Below are positions 35,133-43,670 of a stretch of DNA of 64,000 nt, piece by piece. Origin of the DNA: Plut-88900 sp965116945. GTDB lineage: Bacteria; Chloroflexota; Dehalococcoidia; Plut-88900. Each line of letters begins with the position of its first letter. Positions within the stretch are counted from its first letter, which is position 1. Position numbers and translations under genes: made by a program. Under the pieces are notes generated by a model, which was given only the letters and a program-made list of their open reading frames with translations, ran no database searches and had not been told where the DNA came from. Where the stretch lies: the NCBI GenBank assembly GCA_965116945.1, contig OZ220734.1, forward strand, positions 2,933,410-2,997,409, read 5' to 3'.

Positions 35133-36656
35133 ATGTCAGAAATCAATTTCAAAAACCGCAGCCTTTTTCACGGAGACAATCTTCATTTCTTGCGCGGCAT
35201 GAATTCAGAGACGATTGATCTTGTTGCTACAGACCCACCATTTAATAAGAACAGAGATTTCCATGCGACTCCGGATTCCCTCTCAGCAGGTGCATCCTTT
35301 CAAGATCGTTGGTCCTGGCGAGATGACATCCACGATGAATGGGTAATACAAATTCAGCGTGATCACTACGAAACGTGGCACGTTATCAATGCTGCCAAGA
35401 ATGTTTACGGGTACGATATGGCGGCCTTTCTCTGCTGGCTTGGAGTACGCCTCTTGGAAATGCATCGGATTCTCAAGCCAACGGGTTCCATTTATATCCA
35501 CATTGATCACACAGCCCATGCATGGGTGAAAGCTCTAATGGATGCGATATTCGGCCAACATAACTTTCGCAATGAAATAGTTTGGCGCAGGATGGGTGCC
35601 CACAATGACTATTCTCAGGGAGCCCGGCACTTCGGCAGAATACATGACACTTTGCTCAGATACTCCAAGGGGAAGAATCCCACCTGGAATGTAGTACATG
35701 AACCTTATTCTAAGGAATACATCAAGAAAACTTACAATTACAAAGATTCGGACGGAAGGCGATACCAAATTCAGCCCCTGCATGCTGCTAAACCTGGGGG
35801 AGACACTTCATACGAGTGGAAAGGAAGAAAGCCTCCACCAGGAAGGTACTGGGCTTATTCCAAGGCCAATATGGAACGAATGGACGCAGAGGGAAGAATC
35901 CATTACAGCAAAACCGGCAATCCAAGCTACAAAATCTACCTTGATGAAAGCAAGGGACGAACGCTGCAGGACTTATGGGACGATATACCTGCTGTTTATC
36001 GTAAACGCAATGAGAATACCGGTTACCCTACGCAAAAGCCGCTCGCTCTCTATGAACGCATAGTCAAGGCTAGTTCTAACACCGGTGACTGGGTGTTGGA
36101 CCCTTTCTGTGGTTGCGCCACTACCCCAGTTGCTGCTGAGAGACAAGGCAGAAACTGGGTTGGGATAGACATTTGGGACAAAGCCCATGAGATTGTACTC
36201 GAACGACTAGAAGCCAACCGTCAGCTTCTATCCGACCCCGACCCCAAAATCTTTTATTCCACCACTCCACCAGTCCGCACTGATCGCGGAGATCCTGCCG
36301 TCCTTTACTTGCAGACCCCCACCGGTAAGGCAGGTGCTAAATATCCAGCCCCTCGTTCACAGCATTCCCGTTTGGTCGCAGATATTGGCCCATTTTGCCA
36401 AGGATGCGGGCGCGACTACAACTTCGACCCTCGCGTTCTCGAAGTCGACCACGTGATGCCTCGTTCAGATGGTGGCACGGATGCGTATGAGAATCTCACT
36501 CTCCTATGCCCTCCCTGCAATAAGGACAAACGAGACAGACTAACACTTTCTGGCTTACAAGAGGTAAACCGCCAAAATGGTCACCTTACTACCGACCGGG
36601 ATATCAACATTCGACGGGGCAGAGCCACCATTAAGAAGCGCAAGAGACGGCGTTGA
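35133..36656 (+). CDS. DNA adenine methyltransferase fused to an HNH endonuclease domain
   Basis: 507 residues. Residues 1-370 are an N6-adenine methyltransferase with motif IV TDPPFN (33-38) ahead of motif I DPFCGCAT, the beta-class order of type III-like and solitary enzymes. Residues about 422-468 are an HNH/McrA nuclease with a Cys-x-x-Cys pair (CQGC), EVDHVMPRSDGG and CPPC. A basic KKRKRRR tail ends it. AGGAGG at 35114-35119 precedes ATG 35133; an earlier in-frame ATG (35100) overlaps the surface-protein gene. It is A/T-richer than its surroundings. A single chain could modify and cut. Confidence 0.82.
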   Translation: MSEINFKNRSLFHGDNLHFLRGMNSETIDLVATDPPFNKNRDFHATPDSLSAGASFQDRWSWRDDIHDEWVIQIQRDHYETWHVINAAKNVYGYDMAAFLCWLGVRLLEMHRILKPTGSIYIHIDHTAHAWVKALMDAIFGQHNFRNEIVWRRMGAHNDYSQGARHFGRIHDTLLRYSKGKNPTWNVVHEPYSKEYIKKTYNYKDSDGRRYQIQPLHAAKPGGDTSYEWKGRKPPPGRYWAYSKANMERMDAEGRIHYSKTGNPSYKIYLDESKGRTLQDLWDDIPAVYRKRNENTGYPTQKPLALYERIVKASSNTGDWVLDPFCGCATTPVAAERQGRNWVGIDIWDKAHEIVLERLEANRQLLSDPDPKIFYSTTPPVRTDRGDPAVLYLQTPTGKAGAKYPAPRSQHSRLVADIGPFCQGCGRDYNFDPRVLEVDHVMPRSDGGTDAYENLTLLCPPCNKDKRDRLTLSGLQEVNRQNGHLTTDRDINIRRGRATIKKRKRRR

Positions 36657-37919
36657 TTTTTTCCACGGTGCCTAATTCTGCCATCCTTTTCTTGATTTAA
36701 TCGTACAATTGTGCTGATATCCTCCTGAGCGAGACCCCTTACCCATATCAAGGAAGAACCAAATCTCATCACCCCTCCCCATCAGTCATTCCGGCCCCCG
36801 AGCCTGCTGATAGGGCGCCGTGCTGAAAGTCCGCTTTTGGCGGAGCGTGAATCCATCCCCCCGGCGCTGAACTGGGGACAGACTCATGTGCCCCCCAAAT
36901 GCGCCCTCCTCTGTACTTTACTCCCCTGTAGTGGCGTCCCTCGTGGGCGCCTTCCCCGGTGCGGGGCCCCGTGGGGGCTGGCGTGGCATCCCTCCCCAGT
37001 GTGGGGCCGCTCACCCTGAGCAGCGTCGAAGGGTCGAGCGGGGAGGGGCTCACAACGGTTAATCCGCCACGCTTGTCATCCCCCCAAAAGTGGGGCATTT
37101 GGCCCTTGACACTACACGAACACCCGTGCTATTCTCCACACCGTTCGAACATCAATTCACCTATTTCAAGGAGGAACCAAAAACCCAGGGAAGCCCCCGA
37201 GACCCCACCCGAGGACTCAACGCCCTAGCCCATCCCAACGGCCCTGCTCACGGGGCCCGCGGCACAAGCGACAGTCGCCATCTCCTCATCCCGTCGGGTC
37301 CCGTGCCCCCTTCCCTGACATCCAGGCGATGGATGGTCCATCGACTCTATGCGGCATCAGGCCTCTCTATAACGACGCCCTTGCCGATACGACGCCCCTT
37401 ACCCGGGCGTATACGCCTCGCCGACTTTACCCTCGTCGAGGAATTCCGCGAGTCTTCTGACTCGTTATGCAGGGCCTTAGTGCCCTTATGCGGCTCATTC
37501 CGCCCACGGCGGCTTCGAGCCGATATGCCGTCCCGCTCAGCGGTCGAGCGCTGAAGCGAAGAACGGATGTCCCCACGCTGAGACGCCCTCGACATCGGCA
37601 AGTCTCCCAAGGCATGCGTGTAGGGAATGGCAGGACAACCGCCGATGTGTAACATCCGCTATGGCGGACCACAAGCGTCGGCGTAGGTGCCATAGAGGTC
37701 CTGCATCCGAGTCCCGGACCTTCCATCGCCGGCCCCCTCCAAAACAGACAGAACAAAATGCAAACCCCACAACTGAATAGCAACCCGGCGCATCACTAAT
37801 CTACCGAACCAGCACACCATATAGCGCCCCGCCCGGCTAAGGAGTAACATTACCCGCGTCCCAATCTTGCCAACCCAGTCAGAACGTGTAGCCCCGGCAG
37901 TAGCTGCAAGGAGTATCTG
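36657..37919. other. Long intergenic region, hairpin-rich, no confident gene
   Basis: 1.26 kb without a protein I can support: open frames on both strands are short, low-complexity and lack good start sites. Several small GC hairpins lie here, including five consecutive stems at 37449-37550: CGAGTC/GACTCG (37449-37464), AGGGC/GCCCT (37471-37486), CCGCC/GGCGG (37500-37512), GGCT/AGCC (37511-37521) and CGCTC/GAGCG (37534-37550). Two 'TCAAGG(A/G)...GAACC' stretches at about 36750 and 37170 resemble each other. No tmRNA, RNase P or rRNA signature was found on either strand. Confidence 0.6.
37009..37041. repeat. Dispersed intergenic repeat-like element
   Basis: The sequence around TCACCCTGAGCAGCGTCGAAGGG is a variant of the short element (consensus-like CACCCTTCGACaaGCTCAGGGTGAG) that is common in intergenic DNA of several bacteria. 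Here the arms can pair as CCCT/AGGG around the middle. Only this one copy is visible in the window. Confidence 0.4.
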
Positions 37920-39086
37920 ATGCACTACAACGTCATATCCGCAGACACCCACCTGGACACCGCCTGGCTCCCCGGCGACCTCTTCACGGAAAATGCCCCT
38001 TCTCATCTCAAGGACAAAATGCCCTATGTGACCGAGGGCAAGAACGGGGGCAAGATCTGGGAAATCGGCGGCGAGTATATGTGTGGAGCAGGCGTAGGCG
38101 GTAACCTTACCCAGGACTTCGCCGCCTATGTGCCCGGCCAGTCCCACCACCTTGACCGCATGGCAGAGGTCGGCTTCTTCGATGGCCAGGAAGACGGCAT
38201 CTACCACCCCTCCGACCCCGAGCTGCGCATTAAAGACCAGGATATCGACGGAGTGGACGCCGAGGTGGTTTACGGCATCCTCGGCATAGGCGGTGGGGGG
38301 TTCTCGGGGCCCGGATTCCGGGACTTTGATGTCACCACGGCCATCTATGACGTATACAACGAGTGGGTATCCAACCTCTTCCGACCCTATTCCAGCCGAA
38401 TAGCAGGCCTCGGTTGCCTCAGCAGCCACGACCCCGAGGTCGCCGCCCGACAGCTTAGAGACTGCGCATCCCTCGGCCTTCGGGGCGCAGAGATCAACGC
38501 CGGCAAGATGCCGGATCCCGCCTACCACAAGGCATGGGAGCCCCTATGGCAGGCCGCTTCAGAGACCCAAATGCCCATATCCTTCCACACCCTCGGGTAT
38601 CCGCACCGGACCCCGGCCCCCGAGGACCAGGAAGAGTACGGCCGGTTAGACATGGGACTGCGATTCATCATGTTCCAGCTTTCGGGCATCGAGTTCCTGG
38701 TCAGCATGGTCCTCTCTGGCGCCTGCATTCGGCACCCCGACTTCCAGTTTGTCCTTGGTGAGTGTGGCATCGGCTGGATCCCCTATGTGATCGAGCGCAC
38801 CGACATCAAATACGATGACCGGTTGTTCCACCTGGGTTTCGAAATGAAGCCCAGTGACTACTGGCGTAGGCAGGGTTATTCGACCTTCCAGCAGGAATAC
38901 GTCTCCACCGATGAGATCGAGCGAATCGGCGTCGACAACATCATGTGGGGCTCAGACTACCCCCACCCCGACGGCGTCTTCCCCGATTCGGCCAAGGCCA
39001 TCGATGAAGGTCTGGGTCAGCTGGACGCCGCCGTCCGGCAGAAGCTCGTATGTGAGAATGCCGCCAGGGTGTACAAGTTCAACTAG
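37920..39086 (+). CDS. Amidohydrolase family protein (PF04909, ACMSD-like)
   Basis: 388 residues. The metal-binding D-x-H of the family is at residues 8-10 (ADTHLD); PISFHT near the middle and GSDYPHPDG near 350 supply the later ligands. PF04909 members are decarboxylases or hydrolases of small acids. AAGGAG lies 7 nt upstream of ATG 37920. It forms a tandem with the close paralog at 39143 (shared NAPSHL, EVGFFD, DIDGVDAEV and SDYWRRQG) and the pair is probably cotranscribed. Substrate unknown. Confidence 0.9.
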   Translation: MHYNVISADTHLDTAWLPGDLFTENAPSHLKDKMPYVTEGKNGGKIWEIGGEYMCGAGVGGNLTQDFAAYVPGQSHHLDRMAEVGFFDGQEDGIYHPSDPELRIKDQDIDGVDAEVVYGILGIGGGGFSGPGFRDFDVTTAIYDVYNEWVSNLFRPYSSRIAGLGCLSSHDPEVAARQLRDCASLGLRGAEINAGKMPDPAYHKAWEPLWQAASETQMPISFHTLGYPHRTPAPEDQEEYGRLDMGLRFIMFQLSGIEFLVSMVLSGACIRHPDFQFVLGECGIGWIPYVIERTDIKYDDRLFHLGFEMKPSDYWRRQGYSTFQQEYVSTDEIERIGVDNIMWGSDYPHPDGVFPDSAKAIDEGLGQLDAAVRQKLVCENAARVYKFN

Positions 39087-39142
39087 CCGCACTCAGGGTA
39101 GACAATCCCGGCGCCGCGCTGGGAGCCCCTTAGGAGAGGAAA

Positions 39143-40297
39143 ATGAAATACAACCTGATTTCCGCCGACACCCACATGGATCTCGTCTACATGCCACCTG
39201 AGGTCTTCGTGGAGAACGCCCCGTCGCACCTCAGGGAGATGATGCCCCGCGTGGAAGACACCGATGACGGACGCTTTTGGATGCAGCAGGGAAGCAAAGT
39301 TGTACCCTCGGGTTTCGGGGGTCTGAACAGCGGTGAGTACCAGGAAGGTCAAGAGCGACACCTGGACCGTATGGCCGAAGTCGGCTTCTTCGACAGCATG
39401 CAGGAGGGCGTTTTCCACCCCAGCAACCCCGACCTCCGAGTCAAGGACCTGGATATAGACGGCGTCGACGCCGAAGTCATGTACGGTATTCTGGAGATTG
39501 GCGCGGGCGGGCGCCTTGGCCCCGACGTAGAAGACGCTGGTGTTCTTGAGGCTACCTACGAAGTCTACAACCAGTGGGTCGCCGACTTCGTTGGCAAGAA
39601 CCCGACACGCATGAATGCCCTCGCCTGCCTAACCCACCGGAATCCCCAGACCGCCGCCGAACAGCTTCGAAAGGCCGCCAATCTGGGTCTCAGAGGCGCT
39701 GAGATCCTCGTGCCCCAGATGGTGAAGCCTGTATATCACAAGGACTGGGATATCTTGTGGCAGACCTCCGCTGAGTGCCAGGTCCCCATTTCTTTCCACA
39801 CCCTGGGGGGAAAATTCATCAGGCCCAAACCCGAGGAAGAACAGGAGTACAAGTACGTCGTCAGGGGACTCGGAGAGGCCCTCTTCCAGATCGCCGGCTC
39901 GGAGTTCCTCATTAGCGTGATCCTCTCCGGGGCCTGTGAGAGGTTCCCCGGATTCAACTGGGTGCTCGGGGAATGCGGAATCGGGTGGATACCCTACATC
40001 GTTGAGAGGACTGATATAGAGTACGACGACCGCCTATTCCAGCTCGGACTGGAAATGAAGCCCAGCGATTACTGGCGCCGCCAGGGCCACTCCACCTTCC
40101 AGGAAGAATACGTTTCCATGGACGAGATTGAGCGGATCGGCGTCGACTGCATCATGTGGGGCTCCGATTACCCCCACCCCGACGGCGTATTCCCAGACTC
40201 ACGCTCCGTCATAAAGAAGAACCTCGGGCACTTGCCGGATGAGGTAGTTAAGCAGATAACCTGCGACAACGCCGCAAAGCTATACCGCTTCAATTAG
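39143..40297 (+). CDS. Amidohydrolase family protein (PF04909, ACMSD-like), tandem paralog
   Basis: 384 residues, alignable end to end with the preceding gene. Metal-site motifs are ADTHMD, PISFHT and GSDYPHPDG. GAGAGGAAA precedes ATG 39143. Local differences (for example SKVVPSGFGGLNS in place of the upstream copy's GEYMCGAGVGGNL) lie in the segment that would line the active site, so the two copies may have different substrates. It converges on the M24 gene. Confidence 0.9.
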   Translation: MKYNLISADTHMDLVYMPPEVFVENAPSHLREMMPRVEDTDDGRFWMQQGSKVVPSGFGGLNSGEYQEGQERHLDRMAEVGFFDSMQEGVFHPSNPDLRVKDLDIDGVDAEVMYGILEIGAGGRLGPDVEDAGVLEATYEVYNQWVADFVGKNPTRMNALACLTHRNPQTAAEQLRKAANLGLRGAEILVPQMVKPVYHKDWDILWQTSAECQVPISFHTLGGKFIRPKPEEEQEYKYVVRGLGEALFQIAGSEFLISVILSGACERFPGFNWVLGECGIGWIPYIVERTDIEYDDRLFQLGLEMKPSDYWRRQGHSTFQEEYVSMDEIERIGVDCIMWGSDYPHPDGVFPDSRSVIKKNLGHLPDEVVKQITCDNAAKLYRFN

Positions 40298-40386
40298 CCG
40301 GTTACCCCTCGACCATTTCTCTAGCATCGCGGCAACTCTCTACCCCTGCTCAAACGCGCAGGTAGCTGGTCGGTGGACCTTTTGAG

Positions 40387-41553
40387 CTAGCCTGCCTTGT
40401 GTATGGTCTGTGGCAGTCCGCTTAGCACCTCGCAGCCTTGCTCGGTAACTAGCACCGTCTCGCTCACCCCTACTCCGTATTCGCCCTTCTCGAACAGGAT
40501 CACTGGCATGTGGAATGTCATTCCAGTGGTCAAAATGTCCGGAGAACCTGGCTCTAGACTCAAGTTGCCGCGGTCCGACCACATGATCCCGTTCTGGTAT
40601 CCCGTTCGGTGTCGGAACACCTCGGAGCGGCCCGCTCTTTCAACAACGCCTCGGCAGGCAGCGTCCACATCACCGGTTGTAACACCGGGCCGAATGGCCT
40701 CAATAGTAGCCTGGAGGGCCTCTTCGGCCAGTGCATGCAAAGACTCCGCACCTGCATGACTCCCTAGCACCGCCGACCTGCATATGCTGCCAGCGTAACC
40801 CTTCTCCCAACCTCCAGTCTCGGTAAAGACTGGCTGGTTGCGTTCAAGCGCGTAGGTCGTCGGGAGCCCATGAGGTAGGGCAGTTCGTGGCCCGAAAAGC
40901 AGCGTGAAAGGCCGCATCCAGGTAGCACCTGCATCAATTACGGCGGACACCATCGCATCCGAAACTTCGGCCTCGGTTATGCCTTCTCTCAGCGACGCGT
41001 TCATCGTCTCGATGGCAACCCGGGTGAAGCCCATGGCCTTCCGCATCGTCTCAATTTCAACATCGCTCTTCACCGCTGCCACCCTGGACACTACTTGGGT
41101 GGCGTCCACTACCTTCAGATTAGGCAGTTCCGCTTCCAGTCTGGCCACGTCCCAGGGTGCGAGGTTCCAACACCCGAGTTCCATCCCGAGTCTCCCCCCA
41201 TCCACCCCAAAACTACGCAGCACGTCCGCCACCGCCTTTGCCTGGTCAGCCTGCTGGGTGTATGGCACAACGTTGGGCACGCAACTCTCGGTTAGTACCG
41301 CATCTTCATCGTATTCTCGGACAACGAACGTTGGCGGATAGCCGGGAGCCAATATAAGGGGGAACGGTGCGAAATATCCTCCTGCGCCATCGTAGCCGGA
41401 GAGATATTCAAGGTGACTGTAAGCGGTTACCGCAATCGCATCCAACCCCTCTCCCTCTAAAGCCGCCAACACTGCGTCCTGTCTCCTCTTGTACTCCTCC
41501 TTGGAAAAAGGAGGCGCCGTCATTGGAATCGAACCGCTGCTCACTACTGCCAT
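40387..41553 (-). CDS. M24-family protein, ectoine hydrolase (DoeA)-like
   Basis: 388 residues of the creatinase/pita-bread family, but the five metal ligands of true M24 peptidases are absent: the D..D pair region reads FTETGGWEKGYAGSICRS and the later H and E positions also differ. The RTGYQNGI, GMTFHMP and VSETVLVTEQG segments resemble ectoine hydrolase DoeA, which is a metal-free member. It may hydrolyse ectoine or a related amide. ATG 41553 has AGGAGG upstream, and a promoter at 41611-41640 excludes the longer in-frame start (41610). Confidence 0.75.
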   Translation of the reverse strand: MAVVSSGSIPMTAPPFSKEEYKRRQDAVLAALEGEGLDAIAVTAYSHLEYLSGYDGAGGYFAPFPLILAPGYPPTFVVREYDEDAVLTESCVPNVVPYTQQADQAKAVADVLRSFGVDGGRLGMELGCWNLAPWDVARLEAELPNLKVVDATQVVSRVAAVKSDVEIETMRKAMGFTRVAIETMNASLREGITEAEVSDAMVSAVIDAGATWMRPFTLLFGPRTALPHGLPTTYALERNQPVFTETGGWEKGYAGSICRSAVLGSHAGAESLHALAEEALQATIEAIRPGVTTGDVDAACRGVVERAGRSEVFRHRTGYQNGIMWSDRGNLSLEPGSPDILTTGMTFHMPVILFEKGEYGVGVSETVLVTEQGCEVLSGLPQTIHKAG

Positions 41554-41610
41554 TGTGTTCCTCCTGAAATTCACTTTCATTTGCCCGCCCCCGGACTCCA
41601 CGGGCGCCAC

Positions 41611-41640
41611 ATCTTAGGTTTTAGCCAGACAGAGAGTCAA
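41611..41640 (-). promoter_or_regulatory. Sigma70-type promoter for the M24/DoeA-like gene
   Basis: On the minus strand TTGACT (41640-41635) is followed, after 18 bp, by TAAGAT (41616-41611). Transcription would start near 41604, about 50 bp ahead of the ATG at 41553. Confidence 0.6.
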
Positions 41641-41765
41641 CCGAAGCCCGTATGGTATCGGCACTCTACTATTGCAATTATTGGACAGCAGCAGAGGGCG
41701 ACTGATGTGGGGCAGTCCGGCGTAATGCAATGCCGCGCGTGACCTTCTCAGAGAGTGGAACTGGA

Positions 41766-41840
41766 TGGTACCCCCGGCGGGACTCGAACCCACGCTTCCA
41801 GCTCCGGAGGCTGGCGCTCTATCCTCTGAGCTACGGGGGC
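41766..41840 (-). tRNA. tRNA-Arg (anticodon CCG)
   Basis: Minus strand cloverleaf: acceptor GCCCCCG/CGGGGGT (one G-U pair), D-arm GCTC...GAGC, anticodon stem CCAGC/GCTGG around CTCCGGA (anticodon CCG), T-arm GTGGG-TTCGAGT-CCCGC, discriminator A and an encoded CCA. Confidence 0.95.
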
Positions 41841-41848
41841 GTGCCTAA

Positions 41849-41877
41849 AGCATAGCCCTGCTTTTTGCGGCCTGCAA
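41849..41877 (-). promoter_or_regulatory. Promoter of tRNA-Arg
   Basis: Minus strand: TTGCAG (41877-41872), 17-bp spacer, TATGCT (41854-41849), 8 bp ahead of the tRNA 5' end. Confidence 0.6.
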
Positions 41878-41926
41878 GAGCGCTCTTTCGACGAGGCGTT
41901 AGGAATGGTTTCCTGGATGCCTCGAC

Positions 41927-43333
41927 TCACCGTTCCTTCGGCGCTTCTCCCACTTCTTGTTCCGGGGAATCCGCCAAAGCGTGTGGCAGAATCCTTTCCT
42001 GGTACGCCGACCTCACCCCCACCCTGTCCCCCGAGAACAATGGCTGCAGCACCAGCGGCGCCATCAACGTGGTCACAATAGTCATGAACACCGTAACCCC
42101 GAACAATTCTCCCCCGATAACGCCCTTACTCAGCCCAATGCCCGCGATGATTAACGCAACCTCTCCCCTCGGCAGCATTCCGAATCCGATCCTCGCAGAT
42201 CCCAGGGTGTTGAACCCGAGCCCCATCGCCGGCACCCCGGACCCAAACACCTTGGATATTATGGCAAGCCCCGAAAGGACCAACCCGAAAACGATGACAC
42301 CACCAAATATGCTCACGTCCACTTGCATCCCCTGGACCACGAAAAATATCGGTACGAGGGCGTCATGCAGTACAACGAAGGGCGGATCCGGCCTGTGTTC
42401 GTCATCCTCAGTACCCGGCGGGTGATGGGCCAGCACCTGTGCCAACTTCGTACCGGACAGCGCTAGCCCCGTGGCATAAGCCCCGATAATAAATGCCAGC
42501 CCGAAGCTCTCTGCCAACCCCGAGGACAACAAGGCCAGACCTAGCGAAATCGCTATCGCCGCCCCCGTCACCTTAAGTGACAGTATGAACTTCGAAACAT
42601 ACTTCGAAATAAGCAACCCGCCTCCGAACCACACAACCAGGAACCCCGCCGCCTTCCCTCCGACAATGAGAATGTCCGTAATCGAGACTGCACCTGTATC
42701 GGCGACACCCACAGCCAGTGTCAGAATAAGGATGCCCAGGATGTCGTCAATCACTGCCGCAGCCATGATTGTTACGCCCTCTGGGGTTGCCAACTTCTTG
42801 CGTTCGCTCAGGACTCTGGCGGTTATCCCGACCGATGTGGCGGTCATTGCTGCTCCCATGAATAATGCCTCGGCACTGCCTATGCCGTCCGCATATCCAA
42901 AAGCAATCGTTGCCGCCACACCCAACACAAACGGCACTATCACGCCGCCCAGGGCTATCACGGAGCCCGGCTTCGCGTATCTCACGAACTGCTTGAGATT
43001 GGTCTCCAGCCCCACAAAGAACAGCAGCACTATCACCGCTATTTCCGAAATGGAGAAAAGCTCCGAGCTCACTGCCTCGGTTGGGACTTCTGGTTTCGCG
43101 AAGAGGGGCCCTAGACCCGATCCAGGTATGATAGTGCTTAGGTTGATCAGATTGCCCAGGGCGTAGGGCCCAATGGCCACACCTACCATCAACTCCCCAA
43201 TTACTGCCGGGAGTTTGAGGTATCGCGTGAAGATCTCCCCACCCAGCTTGGCAACTATCAGGATCACGCACAGCTGGATGACCAGGTGGGTTACGGCCTC
43301 TAGGGCGCTGGACTCACCTGCGGCAAAGAACAA
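41927..43333 (-). CDS. Cation:proton antiporter (CPA2, NapA/Kef-type)
   Basis: 468 residues, a membrane protein with about 12-13 hydrophobic helices. GELMVGVAIGPY and AAVIDDILGI are the hallmark segments; the adjacent Asp pair in the latter is the ion-binding site of electrogenic CPA2 antiporters. The C-terminus is a short charged cytoplasmic tail with no RCK domain. It exchanges Na+ or K+ for H+. TTG 43333 is the start, with GGAG 8 nt upstream. It is the only transporter of this type in the window. Confidence 0.92.
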   Translation of the reverse strand: MFFAAGESSALEAVTHLVIQLCVILIVAKLGGEIFTRYLKLPAVIGELMVGVAIGPYALGNLINLSTIIPGSGLGPLFAKPEVPTEAVSSELFSISEIAVIVLLFFVGLETNLKQFVRYAKPGSVIALGGVIVPFVLGVAATIAFGYADGIGSAEALFMGAAMTATSVGITARVLSERKKLATPEGVTIMAAAVIDDILGILILTLAVGVADTGAVSITDILIVGGKAAGFLVVWFGGGLLISKYVSKFILSLKVTGAAIAISLGLALLSSGLAESFGLAFIIGAYATGLALSGTKLAQVLAHHPPGTEDDEHRPDPPFVVLHDALVPIFFVVQGMQVDVSIFGGVIVFGLVLSGLAIISKVFGSGVPAMGLGFNTLGSARIGFGMLPRGEVALIIAGIGLSKGVIGGELFGVTVFMTIVTTLMAPLVLQPLFSGDRVGVRSAYQERILPHALADSPEQEVGEAPKER

Positions 43334-43497
43334 AGGGTTGCTCCATTGCTTGGCTTATTAACATGACCGCGTGGGTTTTGCGTTAGAGTGGGAACGTATG
43401 GAAAATGAGTCGTACGGGTGCTGAAAGGGAATATGTCGAGATTGGGTAATTACAGGTGTGAGTATACCACGCACCTACCGGCCTCGACCTCTCCAGC

Positions 43498-43526
43498 TTG
43501 ACACCCTCATACTCGAAACTTATCAT
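43498..43526 (+). promoter_or_regulatory. Strong sigma70-type promoter upstream of glmU
   Basis: TTGACA (43498-43503), exactly 17 bp, then TATCAT (43521-43526). The predicted transcript start leaves a 5' leader of about 135 nt before ATG 43671. The rest of the 43334-43670 gap holds no gene; no riboswitch signature is recognised in the leader. Confidence 0.7.
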
Positions 43527-43670
43527 CTACCTAGAGACTGAGATGATAGAGCTTGACGACCCTCCCAGTAGTAGGTCGAAGGCCCCCATAAATAAATACT
43601 TGGTTTAGGTGTCCCTTCCGATTCCTCGCGGAGTGCGTGGAAAAAGAGGGGATTTCTTTTTGTAGAAAAA

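Noticed and set aside
37090..37783. Open frames of 100-155 codons on both strands in the large intergenic gap
   Set aside because: They overlap one another, are Arg/Pro-rich without domains and lack start signals; no support for any one of them.
36657..37919. Possible tmRNA, RNase P, SRP RNA or rRNA in the gap
   Set aside because: None of the conserved tmRNA ends, the RNase P conserved regions or rRNA motifs is found on either strand.
43527..43670. Riboswitch in the glmU leader
   Set aside because: The leader has short pairings but no match to a known riboswitch or ribozyme core; glmS-type sequence is absent.
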